From Ignavibacteriota bacterium (lineage in GTDB: Bacteria > Bacteroidota > Ignavibacteria > UBA10030): a stretch of 61,136 bases of DNA. The stretch is from positions 32,287 through 93,422 of the forward strand of contig PMML01000023.1 in the NCBI GenBank assembly GCA_003162695.1. The letters are read 5' to 3'. This document shows positions 34,769 through 45,258 of this stretch, piece by piece; position 1 is the first letter of the stretch; every line of letters begins with the position of its first letter. The notes beneath the pieces are model-generated. The model was not told the origin of the DNA. It worked only from the letters and a program-made list of their open reading frames with translations, and ran no database searches. A program made the translations under genes and the position numbers.

Positions 34769-34887
34769 GGATACGCCAGAGGCCAGCGAAGCATACCAAA
34801 GTATTTTCATTCTCAATCGGTTTTCGCAGCGTTCGCCTCTGGCAGGTGAAACGATATTGTTATTTTGAAAGGGACGAACGATGCGAA
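34732..34887 (+). promoter_or_regulatory. attenuator-like RNA switch overlapping the ilvD start
   Basis: Four segments can pair in competing ways. Segment 1 TGGCCTC (34732-34738, inside the leader codons) pairs with segment 2 GAGGCCA (34779-34785). Segment 2 can instead use GCCAGAGGC (34775-34783) to pair with GCCTCTGGC (34835-34843), with an inner helix GCGAA (34786-34790) to TTCGC (34823-34827). If segment 3 is free, TTCGCAGCGTTCG (34823-34835) pairs with CGAACGATGCGAA (34875-34887) across the ilvD ATG, with one mismatch in 13. The word GCGAAGC occurs in both segments 2 and 4, so they compete for the same partner. A hairpin TTAGCCT/AGGCTAA (34746-34768) covers the leader stop codon. No T-run is seen, so control of translation is likelier than an intrinsic terminator. 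Confidence 0.6.
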
Positions 34888-36551
34888 GCGATGCTGTCAA
34901 AAAAGGTTTTGAAAAAGCCCCTCACAGGGCGCTCCTGCGCGCTGTCGGGTTAAAAGAAGAAGATTTCAAAAAACCCTTTGTTGCCGTTGTCAATTCCTAT
35001 GTCGATATCGTGCCCGGCCATGTTCACCTGCAGGCATTCGGCAAAATCGTGAAAGAAGCCGTCCGTGCCGCTGGCGCTGTTCCGTTCGAGTTCAATACTA
35101 TTGCCGTCGACGACGGCATCGCCATGGGGCACGGCGGAATGAAATACAGTCTTCCTTCCCGTGAACTCATTGCCGACTGCGTAGAGACCATGATCGAAGC
35201 ACACCAGTTCGACGGAATGGTCTGTATTCCAAATTGCGATAAAATCGTGCCCGGTATGATTATGGCCGCTTTGCGGACCAATATTCCGGCGATCTTTGTT
35301 TCCGGCGGCGCAATGAAAGCCGGCAGAATGCCCGACGGCCAGGCGGCGGATTTGATTTCCGTCTTCGAAGGGGTCGGCGCGTTCAAGGCCGGAAAAATCG
35401 ACGAGCAGCGGCTGAAAATGCTGGAGCAGTACGCGTGCCCGACCTGCGGATCGTGCTCGGGACTCTTTACGGCCAACTCAATGAATTGTCTCCTGGAAGT
35501 TTTCGGATTGGCGCTTCCGTATAACGGCACCGCTCTTGCCGAAACACCCGAACGAAATTCACTTGCGCAGCAGGCCGGCCGGCGAATTGTAGAGCTCATC
35601 GAACAAAATGTCTGCCCGCGCGATCTCTTTACAAAGGATGCTGTCGACGACGCTTTTGCGCTCGATGTCGCAATGGGAGGAAGCACAAACACAGTGCTGC
35701 ATACGCTCGCTTTCTGCAGAGAAGCGGGAATCGATTACCCTCTGAGCCGGATCAACAGCGTTGCGGATAGAATTCCGCACCTTTCGAAAATCAGCCCGTC
35801 CGGGCCGTGGCATATCGAAGACCTGCACCGCGCAGGAGGGATCCCTGCTCTTTTAAAAGAGATATCGCGCAAAGGGGATAACCTGCTGCATCTGGACCGT
35901 GCGACCGTGAGCGGAAAAACATTGCGGAACATCGTCAACGATGCGGAAACTGCGGACCATGAAGTCATTCGAACGGTCGAAAATTCCCATTCGGCAACCG
36001 GCGGATTGGCAATCCTTTTCGGCAATCTTGCTCCCGAAGGAGGAGTGATAAAAACTGCCGGCGTTACCGCCAATCAGCGCAAGCACAGCGGCCCGTCAAA
36101 AATTTACGAAAGCCAGGAAGAAGCTCAAGCCGGCATCATGGCAGGACAGGTCACGGCCGGAGATGTTGTCGTCATCCGGTACGAAGGCCCGCGCGGCGGT
36201 CCCGGCATGCAGGAAATGCTTTCGCCGACATCGGCGATTATGGGAATGGGGCTCGGAGAGAAGGTCGCACTCATCACGGACGGAAGATTTTCCGGCGGCA
36301 CCCGCGGTGTATGTATCGGTCATATATCTCCGGAAGCGGCGGCACACGGACCGATTGCCGCACTGCGTCAGGGAGACATTATCGATATTGATCTGGATGC
36401 ACGCACTATAAACGTCCGCCTGAGCGATCAAGAAATTCGTGCCCGCATCGAGGCTCTTCCGCCTCATGAGGTACGCACGAACAGCCAGTGGCTGCGCAGG
36501 TATGCGCATTTTGTTACCAGCGCCAGCACCGGTGCGGTTTTAAAAAGCTGA
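34881..36551 (+). CDS. ilvD: dihydroxy-acid dehydratase
   Basis: Fe-S enzyme that dehydrates dihydroxy acids to the 2-keto acid precursors of valine and isoleucine. The 556-aa protein keeps [20 protein letters not shown], the cluster cysteines in CIPNCDK and [18 protein letters not shown], and [20 protein letters not shown]. Family length is normal. AAAGGGA precedes the ATG. It is the first enzyme gene after the leader peptide, and its start codon lies inside the predicted pairing switch, so it is the direct target of any translational control. Confidence 0.97.
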   Translation: MRSDAVKKGFEKAPHRALLRAVGLKEEDFKKPFVAVVNSYVDIVPGHVHLQAFGKIVKEAVRAAGAVPFEFNTIAVDDGIAMGHGGMKYSLPSRELIADCVETMIEAHQFDGMVCIPNCDKIVPGMIMAALRTNIPAIFVSGGAMKAGRMPDGQAADLISVFEGVGAFKAGKIDEQRLKMLEQYACPTCGSCSGLFTANSMNCLLEVFGLALPYNGTALAETPERNSLAQQAGRRIVELIEQNVCPRDLFTKDAVDDAFALDVAMGGSTNTVLHTLAFCREAGIDYPLSRINSVADRIPHLSKISPSGPWHIEDLHRAGGIPALLKEISRKGDNLLHLDRATVSGKTLRNIVNDAETADHEVIRTVENSHSATGGLAILFGNLAPEGGVIKTAGVTANQRKHSGPSKIYESQEEAQAGIMAGQVTAGDVVVIRYEGPRGGPGMQEMLSPTSAIMGMGLGEKVALITDGRFSGGTRGVCIGHISPEAAAHGPIAALRQGDIIDIDLDARTINVRLSDQEIRARIEALPPHEVRTNSQWLRRYAHFVTSASTGAVLKS

Positions 36552-36634
36552 CATGAAAACGAAGTATCAAACAGGAACATCAAGCACGCATCCTTATTGG
36601 TACGAAAGAAACATACGGGCAGAAGCCTCGATTG

Positions 36635-36742
36635 ATGAGCGGAGCCGAAATATTTATCCGGAGCCTCGAAGCGGAAGGAGTCGATGTACTTTTCGGCTAT
36701 CCCGGAGCCGCAACGATCGCTATTTATGATGTCCTCTACGGC
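36635..36742 (+). pseudogene. duplicated 5-prime fragment of ilvB
   Basis: Encodes MSGAEIFIRSLEAEG and continues like the start of IlvB; 27 of 36 residues match the same region of the intact gene (codons from about 36905). It stops resembling IlvB before the thiamine-binding glutamate segment. It is in frame with ilvB, so a start at 36632 or 36635 would yield a 666-aa fusion. A typical IlvB begins at 36860, so I read this as the diverged remnant of a second copy. The intervening DNA is Ser/Glu/Asn-rich and unlike either. Confidence 0.7.
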
Positions 36743-36859
36743 ATCGCTGCCGGGAAGAATGTTGTCATCGAAAAGGAAGAATCGGAATCAACTGACGAAC
36801 AGATTCAAACAGCCGGTCAAGTAAATTCGTTATCATGGAACAATACAAGGAACAACACA

Positions 36860-38632
36860 ATGACCACGACAAAAGCACACGACAAACAGCCGCCCAAACA
36901 AATTTCCGGCGCTGAAATCTTCGTACGCAGCCTGACGGAAGAAAAAGTCGAAGTGCTCTTCGGCTATCCCGGCGGTGCGACCATCGGCATTTACGACGTT
37001 CTCCATGACATCACGAACATCAAACATATCCTGACGCGTCACGAGCAGGGTGCAACGCATGCTGCAGAGGGATATGCAAAAGCAACCGGCAAGCCGGGCG
37101 TCGTCCTTGTCACTTCCGGTCCCGGCGCCACCAATACGGTGACCGGTATTGCGGATGCGTATATGGATTCCATTCCGATTGTCGTGTTTACGGGTCAGGT
37201 AGCAACAAAACTGATCGGCAACGATGCGTTTCAGGAAGCGGATATTGTCGGCATAACGCGTCCCATCACCAAGCATAATTTTTTAGTCAAAGACGTCCGC
37301 GACCTCGCACGCACGATCAAAGAAGCGTTCTATATAGCTACCAGCGGCCGTCCCGGTCCTGTACTCGTCGATTTGCCGAAAGACGTTATGGCGCAAAAGA
37401 CCGTCTTTGAATATCCGAAAACAATCTCCATGCGGAGCTACAACCCCACGGTTGAAGGCAACATAAAACAAATTAAAAAAGCGGCGGATGTCATCAATAC
37501 GGCCAGGCGTCCGGTCCTTTATGTCGGCGGCGGCGTTATCAGCAGTAATGCCGCGCACGAACTGCGCGCTCTTGCCGATAAGCTTCAATGTCCGGTCACC
37601 ACAACGCTGCACGGACTCGGCTCCTATCCGGAGCAAAATAAACTTTCTCTCGGCATGCTCGGCATGCACGGAACGTGGTATTCCAATTATGCCGTTCATT
37701 ACTGCGATGTTCTCATTGCCGTCGGTGCGCGCTTCGATGACCGCGTGACCGGCAAGGTCGACGCGTTTGCAGCCGAAGCAAAAAAAATTCATATCGATAT
37801 AGATCCGTCTGCTATCAGTAAAAACGTTCCGGTCGACGTTCCTATCGTCGGCGACATCAAACATGTTCTTCGCCATTTGCTGCAGTACGTCAAGCCGCTC
37901 GATACGCTGGATTGGATCAAGACCATCGACCAGTGGAAGCTCGAGCATCCGCTGCGGTACAGGCACGACGACAAACTGCGCGCGCAGCATGTCATACACA
38001 AGTTGGGTGAAATGACCAAGGGAGACGCCATCGTCGTGACCGACGTCGGGCAGCAGCAAATGTGGACCGCGCAATTTTTCCGCTGGCAGCATCCGCGGAC
38101 GCATTTGACGTCGGGAGGGCTCGGAACGATGGGCTTTTCGCTCCCTGCTTCCATGGGAGTCGCATTCGGACGCAGCGATCTGCCCATTATTTCCATCAGC
38201 GGCGACGGCGGTATTCAGATGAATTCCCAGGAACTTGCAACGATCTCACAGCATAATTTGCCCATAAAAATCTTTATCTTGAATAACGGTTTTCTCGGTA
38301 TGGTGCGGCAGTGGCAGGAATTGTTCTGGCGAAAACGTTATTCCCATACGGAGATGAAAAGCCCGGACTTTGTCAAGCTCGCCGATGCGTACGGTATTCC
38401 GGCGCTGCGCGCTTCCACGCCTGCGGAAGCTGAGGCCGCCATACAGACGGCGCTCGATCATAACTCCGGACCAATTCTTGTCGAGTTCGTCGTCGAAAAA
38501 GAAGAGAACGTCTATCCGATGATACCGGCCGCACAAACGGTGAACGAAATGCTCGACAACCCGGAACCGATTTCCGAAACGAGCAAAGGGCCTCATGTGC
38601 AGCAAAATATCATCATTCATACAAAAGGCTAA
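36860..38632 (+). CDS. ilvB: acetolactate synthase large subunit
   Basis: Thiamine-diphosphate enzyme that condenses pyruvate with pyruvate or 2-ketobutyrate, the first common step of valine and isoleucine synthesis. The 590-aa product has the catalytic glutamate segment RHEQGATHAAEGYA, the FAD-region GARFDDRVTGK, and the thiamine motif GDGGIQMNSQEL ending in ILNNGFLGMVRQWQ. The ATG at 36860, with AAGGA before it, gives the usual length. A longer in-frame version would include the duplicated fragment upstream. It pairs with IlvN 16 bases downstream. Confidence 0.95.
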   Translation: MTTTKAHDKQPPKQISGAEIFVRSLTEEKVEVLFGYPGGATIGIYDVLHDITNIKHILTRHEQGATHAAEGYAKATGKPGVVLVTSGPGATNTVTGIADAYMDSIPIVVFTGQVATKLIGNDAFQEADIVGITRPITKHNFLVKDVRDLARTIKEAFYIATSGRPGPVLVDLPKDVMAQKTVFEYPKTISMRSYNPTVEGNIKQIKKAADVINTARRPVLYVGGGVISSNAAHELRALADKLQCPVTTTLHGLGSYPEQNKLSLGMLGMHGTWYSNYAVHYCDVLIAVGARFDDRVTGKVDAFAAEAKKIHIDIDPSAISKNVPVDVPIVGDIKHVLRHLLQYVKPLDTLDWIKTIDQWKLEHPLRYRHDDKLRAQHVIHKLGEMTKGDAIVVTDVGQQQMWTAQFFRWQHPRTHLTSGGLGTMGFSLPASMGVAFGRSDLPIISISGDGGIQMNSQELATISQHNLPIKIFILNNGFLGMVRQWQELFWRKRYSHTEMKSPDFVKLADAYGIPALRASTPAEAEAAIQTALDHNSGPILVEFVVEKEENVYPMIPAAQTVNEMLDNPEPISETSKGPHVQQNIIIHTKG

Positions 38633-38648
38633 TCGCGAAGGAGAACCT

Positions 38649-39191
38649 ATGACACCAACAACAACATCGGCCGGCGGCGCAGTCAAAGTTGCCGATGAAC
38701 AATTAAAGCAGCACACGGTCAGCCTTTTAGTGGAGAATCGTTTCGGCACTCTCAACCGCATTGCAGGTATGTTCTCGGCAAAAGGATACAATATCGACAG
38801 TCTTACCGTCGGACCGACGGAAGACCCGGACGTTTCGCGCATGACCATCGTCACGCGCGCCGACGATCAGATTATGGAACAGATCACGAAACAGCTGAAC
38901 AAGCTCATCGATGTCGTGAAGGTCATTGATTTGACATTCGAGAGTTTTGTCGAACGCGAGCTTGCTCTTGTAAAAGTATCGTCGACTACGACAACGCGTC
39001 CGGAGGTTCTGCAGATCGCAGAAATTTTCCGCGCGAAAGTCGTGGATGTCAGCCCCCGCACGTTAACGCTGGAAGCGACGGGCAGCCAGCAAAAAGTGGA
39101 CGCTATTGTCAATATGCTTAAACCGTTCGGCATCAAAGAAGTCGCCCGAACGGGGCGCGTTGCAATGAAACGTGAATACCAAGTGGAATGA
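38649..39191 (+). CDS. ilvN: acetolactate synthase small (regulatory) subunit
   Basis: ACT-domain subunit that activates IlvB and confers valine feedback. The 180-aa protein has the N-terminal ACT domain (HTVSLLVENRFGTLNRIAG, then FSAKGYNIDSLTVGPTEDP) and the second ferredoxin-like half (LALVKVSS to REYQVE), so it is the long IlvH-like form. AAGGAGAACCT stands before the ATG at 38649, which overrules the longer frame from 38595. Confidence 0.96.
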   Translation: MTPTTTSAGGAVKVADEQLKQHTVSLLVENRFGTLNRIAGMFSAKGYNIDSLTVGPTEDPDVSRMTIVTRADDQIMEQITKQLNKLIDVVKVIDLTFESFVERELALVKVSSTTTTRPEVLQIAEIFRAKVVDVSPRTLTLEATGSQQKVDAIVNMLKPFGIKEVARTGRVAMKREYQVE

Positions 39192-39239
39192 TAATGCTCC
39201 CTGCAAATATTTGAACAACAAAAAGATAAGAAGCTTTCA

Positions 39240-42200
39240 ATGGACACAGAACAAAAAAAACAATTTCCGCTGTACGATTCCCGGAATGAACATGATGCCT
39301 GCGGTATCGGATTTATCGTAAACATTCGCGGCGAGAAATCGCACGATATCATAACAAAAGGCATCCAAATTCTCATCAATCTCACACATCGAGGCGCATG
39401 CGGCTGCGATCCGGAGACCGGCGACGGTGCAGGCGTGACGATACAAATTCCGCACAAATTCTTTGTCAAGGAATGCGCCAGAATCGGCATCGCTCTGCCG
39501 GATGAGGGGAAGTACGGAGTGGGAATGGTTTTCCTTCCTGTCGAAGCTCCTGCACGCCTGCAATTCGAAGGCGTCATAGAACGCACGATCGAGGAGGAAG
39601 GATTGTCTCTGCTGGGCTGGCGCGATACGCCGGTCGGCGGGAATGCGATCGGACGCATTGCACGGGCTTCCCAGCCGTATATCGAACAGGTTTTTGTCGG
39701 TGCACCGCAGTCCATAACACAGGAAGTGTTCGAACGCAGGTTGTACGTCGTCCGCAAAAGGGTCGAGTCTGAAATTGCAAAATCCGAATTGAAAGAAAAA
39801 GATTTTTTCTACATTCCATCGCTTTCATCGCAGACCATCGTGTACAAAGGTCTCCTTTTGGCTCCGCAGATTACGCAATTTTACAGCGATCTTTCGGATC
39901 CGGACGCCGTCAGCGCATTATGTCTCGTGCATCAAAGATTTTCCACCAACACGCTTCCCAACTGGCAGCTGGCGCATCCGTTCCGGTACATCTGCCACAA
40001 CGGAGAAATCAACACTCTGCGCGGAAATATCAACTGGATGAATGCGCGCCAATCGATACTTCGTTCCGATCTTTTCGGAGACGATATCAAAAAAATATTT
40101 CCCATTATCCAGCCGGGCGGAAGCGATTCCGCTTCTCTGGATAATGCCGTCGAACTTCTCTACCTTGCGGGCCGCAGCATCCCGCACGCTCTGGCTATGC
40201 TGATTCCGGAAGCATGGGATCATGACACGAGCCTTTCTCCGGAGAAACGCGCGTTTTATGAATATCATGCATCGCTTATGGAACCGTGGGACGGTCCCGC
40301 TGCCGTTGCCTTTACAGACGGCCATGTGGTCGGTACGACACTGGACCGCAACGGTCTGCGTCCCACCCGTTATGTGGAGACGCACGACGGCTATTTTATA
40401 CTCGCTTCGGAAGTCGGCGTCCTGCCCATCGATCCGAAGAATGTAAAAATGAAAGGATGTCTTGAGCCGGGAAAGATGCTGCTCGTCGATCTGAATCAAA
40501 AACGGGTCATTCTGGATGATGAAATCAAGGAAAAATTGAGTTCACGGCAGCCGTATGCGGAATGGATGAAGGGAAATCAGCTGACGCTCGATCAGCTTCC
40601 CGATCCGCCCCGTGTCTATGCTTTCAATCCTGCGGATATCATTCAGCGGCAGCGCTTGTTCGGTTACACTGAAGAAGACATGAAAATCATACTTTCGCCG
40701 ATGGCTGTGAACGGCGAAGAACCGCTCGGTTCCATGGGAGCCGATACGCCGCTTGCCTGTCTTTCCGACAAGCCGCAGTCGATGTTCAATTATTTTAAGC
40801 AGCTTTTTGCGCAGGTGACCAACCCGCCGATCGATCCGATCCGGGAAGAACTTGTCATGTCGCTGACAAGTTATATCGGCACGGAACGCAATATTCTGGA
40901 AGAGACGCCGCAGCACTGTCACACATTGAAACTGATGCACCCGATCGTGACAAACCGCGATCTGGAAAAACTCCGCCGTGTTTCCTGGGGCGATTTTCTC
41001 GCCACAACTCTTCCGATGTTGTTCCGCGTTCACGGCGGCGAAAAAGAAATGGAACGCGCACTCGACGGCCTTTGCCGCCGCGCATCGCTCGCCATACAGA
41101 ACGGATATTCCATTATTATCCTGTCGGACCGCGGATCGGATGAAGAATATGCTCCGATTCCGAGCCTGCTTGCCCTGACCGCCGTGCACAATTATCTGGT
41201 GCGCGAAGAAACCCGGACACAGGCGGCTCTCGTTGTGGAATCCGGCGAGCCGCGCGAGATTATGCATTACGCTTTATTGATCGGTTACGGAGCAAGCGCC
41301 GTCAATCCGTACTTAGCAATCGAAACGATAGAAGATCTGGTCAACAAAGGACGGCTTCCAGAGGGGCTGGATGTCGATCATGCATTGAAAAATTATAAAA
41401 AAGCCATCGGCAAAGGTTTGCTGAAAGTATTCTCCAAGATGGGAATTTCCACGCTCCAGAGCTACCGGGGAGCGCAGATTTTCGAAGCAATCGGGTTGAA
41501 CAAATCCATTGTCCAAAAATATTTTACTGGAACAGCATCGCGTGTCGAAGGCATCGGCCTCGATGTTCTTGTGGAAGAAGCCCGGATGAAGCATGAATAT
41601 GCCATGAAGGGCATCACGGAAGCCGATACGGAGCTCGATCTCGGCGGTAATTATCAGTACCGCGCGGGCGGCGAGCGCCACCTGATCAATCCTGTGACCG
41701 TCACAAAATTGCAGGAGTCGGTGCGCGGCAATAATTACGAAACTTTTAAAGAATTTTCGAAAGCCATGGACGATCTGAACCGGGCGAACTTTACGCTCCG
41801 CGGGCTGATGGAATTCAAAGAGGGCGCAAAGAGTATTCCGATAGATGAGGTCGAGCCGGTAAAAAATATAGTCTCCCGGTTCTCCACCGGCGCGATGTCG
41901 TACGGCTCTATCAGCAAGGAAGCGCACGAAACGCTTGCTATTGCCATGAACCGCATCGGCGGCAAATCCAACACCGGCGAAGGCGGAGAAGAAGAAGAGC
42001 GTTTCCACCGTGATGCGAACGGCAATTTACGCCGGAGTGCGGTCAAGCAGGTAGCATCGGGCCGCTTCGGCGTTACAGCGCATTACCTGATGAATGCGGA
42101 CGAGATTCAGATTAAAATCGCCCAGGGAGCTAAACCGGGCGAAGGCGGTCAGCTGCCGGGTCATAAAGTCGATGCGATCATCGCGAAAACGCGCCATTCG

Positions 42201-43796
42201 ATTCCGGGCGTCGGACTTATTTCTCCGCCGCCGCATCACGATATTTATTCCATCGAGGATCTTGCGCAGTTGATCTACGACTTAAAGAGCGTCAATCCGG
42301 CCGCGCGAATTTCCGTCAAACTCGTTTCGGAGGTCGGCGTCGGAACGGTTGCCGCGGGCGTTGCAAAAGCGCATGCGGATATGATTCTTATCAGCGGTTA
42401 TGACGGCGGCACCGGCGCTTCGCCCCAGACCTCAATCAAGCATGCAGGCATACCCTGGGAACTGGGACTTGCGGAAACGCAGCAGGTGCTTGTCATGAAC
42501 GATCTGCGCAGCCGTGTCCGTTTGCAGACGGACGGAAAGCTTTCGACCGGACGCGATGTTGTTATTGCAGCGCTGCTTGGAGCGGAGGAATTCGGGTTCT
42601 CAACCGTGCCGCTCCTGTCGATGGGATGCATTATGATGCGCAAGTGTCATCTCAACACCTGCCCGGTCGGTATTGCAACACAGGACGAAAAGCTGCGGAA
42701 AAAATTTACGGGAACACCGGAAAACGTCATCAATTATTTTTTCTTCGTGGCTCAAGAAATTCGCGAAATTATGGCGCAACTCGGATTCCGTACGATGGAC
42801 GAAATGATCGGCCGTGCCGATGTGCTTTTTATGCGAAACGCAGGCGGACATTGGAAGGCAAAGGGAATCGACCTGTCCTCCATACTTCATTTGCCGACGG
42901 TGCCGCTGCGGATCGGCCGCCGGTGCCTGATCGCACAGGATCACGGGTTGAGCCAGGCGCTCGATTATGAATTGATTGAAAAAGCAAAGCCGGCTCTGGA
43001 AAATAAAACCCGCGTGGAATTTTCCCTTCCCATACGCAATGTGCACCGTACGGTCGGCGCCATGCTAAGCGGAGAAATAGCCAAACGGCACGGCTCCGCC
43101 GGTTTGCCGGACGATACGATCAATATCAATTTCACCGGTTCTGCCGGACAGAGTTTCGGATCGTTCCTCGCAAGAGGTGTGACGATTCGTCTCGAAGGCG
43201 ACGCAAACGATTATGTCGGAAAAGGACTCTCGGGCGGACGGCTGATCGTCTATCCGCCGAAAGATTCCGGATTCGTGCCGGAAGAAAATACGATTGTCGG
43301 AAATGTCGTGCTCTACGGCGCAACGAGCGGCGAAGCGTTCTTTAACGGAAAAGCGGGCGAGCGGTTTGCCGTGCGCAATTCCGGAGCGACTGCGGTTGTC
43401 GAGTCTGTCGGCGCTCACGGATGCGAATACATGACGAACGGAATAGTCGTCGTGCTCGGTAAAACTGGAAAAAACTTTGCCGCAGGCATGTCCGGCGGAT
43501 TCGCCTTCGTTCTGGACGAAAACGGCGAGTTTGCTGCCAGGATGTGCAATACATCGATCGTGGATCTTGAGCCGATGACCGAGCAGGATGCGGAAATGGT
43601 CCGGAAGCTTGTCATCAAGCATGTGGATCTTACCGAAAGCCGGCGCGGAACGGCCGTTCTCGAACATTGGAAAGAACTGGTTCCGAAATTTGTTAAAATA
43701 TTCCCGCACGATTACAAACGTGTGCTCGGCGCCGGATGGAAGCCGAAGGAAAATGTGAAGCCCGTTAGTGAAGCAAAGGAGGTTGTCCATGGGTAA
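39240..43796 (+). CDS. gltB: glutamate synthase large subunit
   Basis: Takes the amide of glutamine and makes glutamate from 2-oxoglutarate. The 1518-aa protein starts with a 20-residue propeptide before the nucleophile Cys21 in HDACGIGF. The glutaminase domain is followed by the central domain, the FMN-binding barrel ([35 protein letters not shown]) and the 3Fe-4S cysteines in [15 protein letters not shown] (about 1130-1141). The C-terminal beta-helix has glycine-rich repeats. Its stop overlaps the gltD start by eight bases. Within this cluster it supplies the amino donor for branched-chain and other transamination. Confidence 0.97.
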   Translation: MDTEQKKQFPLYDSRNEHDACGIGFIVNIRGEKSHDIITKGIQILINLTHRGACGCDPETGDGAGVTIQIPHKFFVKECARIGIALPDEGKYGVGMVFLPVEAPARLQFEGVIERTIEEEGLSLLGWRDTPVGGNAIGRIARASQPYIEQVFVGAPQSITQEVFERRLYVVRKRVESEIAKSELKEKDFFYIPSLSSQTIVYKGLLLAPQITQFYSDLSDPDAVSALCLVHQRFSTNTLPNWQLAHPFRYICHNGEINTLRGNINWMNARQSILRSDLFGDDIKKIFPIIQPGGSDSASLDNAVELLYLAGRSIPHALAMLIPEAWDHDTSLSPEKRAFYEYHASLMEPWDGPAAVAFTDGHVVGTTLDRNGLRPTRYVETHDGYFILASEVGVLPIDPKNVKMKGCLEPGKMLLVDLNQKRVILDDEIKEKLSSRQPYAEWMKGNQLTLDQLPDPPRVYAFNPADIIQRQRLFGYTEEDMKIILSPMAVNGEEPLGSMGADTPLACLSDKPQSMFNYFKQLFAQVTNPPIDPIREELVMSLTSYIGTERNILEETPQHCHTLKLMHPIVTNRDLEKLRRVSWGDFLATTLPMLFRVHGGEKEMERALDGLCRRASLAIQNGYSIIILSDRGSDEEYAPIPSLLALTAVHNYLVREETRTQAALVVESGEPREIMHYALLIGYGASAVNPYLAIETIEDLVNKGRLPEGLDVDHALKNYKKAIGKGLLKVFSKMGISTLQSYRGAQIFEAIGLNKSIVQKYFTGTASRVEGIGLDVLVEEARMKHEYAMKGITEADTELDLGGNYQYRAGGERHLINPVTVTKLQESVRGNNYETFKEFSKAMDDLNRANFTLRGLMEFKEGAKSIPIDEVEPVKNIVSRFSTGAMSYGSISKEAHETLAIAMNRIGGKSNTGEGGEEEERFHRDANGNLRRSAVKQVASGRFGVTAHYLMNADEIQIKIAQGAKPGEGGQLPGHKVDAIIAKTRHSIPGVGLISPPPHHDIYSIEDLAQLIYDLKSVNPAARISVKLVSEVGVGTVAAGVAKAHADMILISGYDGGTGASPQTSIKHAGIPWELGLAETQQVLVMNDLRSRVRLQTDGKLSTGRDVVIAALLGAEEFGFSTVPLLSMGCIMMRKCHLNTCPVGIATQDEKLRKKFTGTPENVINYFFFVAQEIREIMAQLGFRTMDEMIGRADVLFMRNAGGHWKAKGIDLSSILHLPTVPLRIGRRCLIAQDHGLSQALDYELIEKAKPALENKTRVEFSLPIRNVHRTVGAMLSGEIAKRHGSAGLPDDTININFTGSAGQSFGSFLARGVTIRLEGDANDYVGKGLSGGRLIVYPPKDSGFVPEENTIVGNVVLYGATSGEAFFNGKAGERFAVRNSGATAVVESVGAHGCEYMTNGIVVVLGKTGKNFAAGMSGGFAFVLDENGEFAARMCNTSIVDLEPMTEQDAEMVRKLVIKHVDLTESRRGTAVLEHWKELVPKFVKIFPHDYKRVLGAGWKPKENVKPVSEAKEVVHG

Positions 43797-45219
43797 ACCG
43801 ACCGGATTTTTGGAGTTTGAACGCGAAACGCCGGCACGCCGTCCTGTTATGGAACGCGTACAGGATTGGCACGATGTCTATATCGAATTCCCCGAACAAA
43901 AAGTTCAGACACAGGGAGCGCGCTGTATGGACTGCGGTATCCCGTTTTGTCATACCGGATGCCCTCTCAACAACGTCATTCCGCAATGGAACGATCTTGC
44001 ATTCCGCGGCAGGTGGAAAGAAGCGATCCGCATATTGCATTCGACGAATAATTTTCCGGAGTTCACGGGACGCGTCTGCCCCGCACCGTGCGAAACGGCC
44101 TGCGTTCTCGGCATCATCGAGCCGGCTGTGTCGATCAAGGCGATCGAGAAATCGATCATCGATTATGCATTTAAACAGGGATGGATTCGTCCCGAGCCGC
44201 CGCGGAAGCGGACAGGCAAAACAGTCGCGGTGATCGGATCCGGCCCCGCCGGACTGGCAGCTGCACAGCAATTGAACCGTGCAGGTCACCACGTGACCGT
44301 GTACGAAAAAAGCGATCGTCTCGGAGGGCTACTGCGGTACGGCATACCGGATTTCAAGCTGGAAAAGCAATTGATCGACCGCCGCATCGAACAGATGCAG
44401 GCGGAAGGAATCGTTTTTGCCACGCGCGCGCATGTGGGCGTGAATATTGCCGCGGATGAACTGCGCCGCTCGTACAACGCCATGCTGCTTTGCGGCGGGT
44501 CCGAAGCGCCGCGGAATCTTCCCGTTCCCGGCAGGGAATTGAAGGGTGTGCATTATGCGCTGGAATTCCTGCCGCAGCAAAACCGCCGCATTGCAGGAGA
44601 TAAAATCGACCCGGTGCAGGAAATCCTTGCGGCCGGAAAACACGTTGTCATTATCGGCGGCGGCGATACCGGAGCGGACTGCCTGGGCACGAGCCTGCGG
44701 CAAAAAGCGAAATCGGTTCGCCAATTCGAGATCATGCCCAAACCGCCCGGCGACCGTTCGCCTTCGACTCCCTGGCCGATGTGGCCTCTTCAACTGCGCA
44801 CGGAAAGTTCGCACGAAGAAGGCGGTACACGCGAATGGGCTGTAGCCACGACGCGTTTCGAGGGCGACGCACAGGGCAATGTGAAAAAACTTCATGCCGT
44901 TCATGTCGGCCCGGCGCCGAAGTTCGAACCGGTTTCCGGAACCGATTTCAGCGTCGACGCGGATTTGGTTCTCATCGCAATGGGTTTTACGGGTCCCGTT
45001 AAAACGGGAATGCTGGAAGGTCTCGGTGTTGCGCTCGACAACCGCGGCAACATTGCATGCGATGACCGTTATATGAGTTCCGTACCGGGCGTGTTTGCGG
45101 CCGGCGATATGCGCCGCGGACAATCGCTCGTTGTCTGGGCCATTGCCGAAGGGCGCAAAGCGGCTGCAGCGGTCAATGCATATTTGGCGGATCCCGTGCA
45201 GCATTTTATAAATCAATGA
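43789..45219 (+). CDS. gltD: glutamate synthase small subunit
   Basis: Flavoprotein that passes NAD(P)H electrons to the large subunit. The 476-aa product has the N-terminal cluster cysteines ([17 protein letters not shown] and [12 protein letters not shown]) and two nucleotide folds: the FAD loop [17 protein letters not shown] and the NAD(P)H loop [11 protein letters not shown]. It closes with [26 protein letters not shown] precedes the ATG at 43789; the longer frame from 43768 lies inside gltB. The two genes are translationally coupled. Confidence 0.96.
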   Translation: MGKPTGFLEFERETPARRPVMERVQDWHDVYIEFPEQKVQTQGARCMDCGIPFCHTGCPLNNVIPQWNDLAFRGRWKEAIRILHSTNNFPEFTGRVCPAPCETACVLGIIEPAVSIKAIEKSIIDYAFKQGWIRPEPPRKRTGKTVAVIGSGPAGLAAAQQLNRAGHHVTVYEKSDRLGGLLRYGIPDFKLEKQLIDRRIEQMQAEGIVFATRAHVGVNIAADELRRSYNAMLLCGGSEAPRNLPVPGRELKGVHYALEFLPQQNRRIAGDKIDPVQEILAAGKHVVIIGGGDTGADCLGTSLRQKAKSVRQFEIMPKPPGDRSPSTPWPMWPLQLRTESSHEEGGTREWAVATTRFEGDAQGNVKKLHAVHVGPAPKFEPVSGTDFSVDADLVLIAMGFTGPVKTGMLEGLGVALDNRGNIACDDRYMSSVPGVFAAGDMRRGQSLVVWAIAEGRKAAAAVNAYLADPVQHFINQ

Positions 45220-45258
45220 TTGTAAAATACAAGAATAGATCATCAGGAGACATACGAT

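Noticed and set aside
34835-34870. Intrinsic terminator after the leader frame
   Set aside because: The GCCTCTGGC arm is not followed by a T-run, so I favour control of translation.
34601-34880. T-box riboswitch upstream of ilvD
   Set aside because: I see no T-box core sequence and no intrinsic terminator; the Leu/Ile/Val-rich reading frame explains the region better.
36632-36859. Assembly duplication at ilvB
   Set aside because: The two copies differ clearly at the protein and base level, so a simple misassembly is unlikely.
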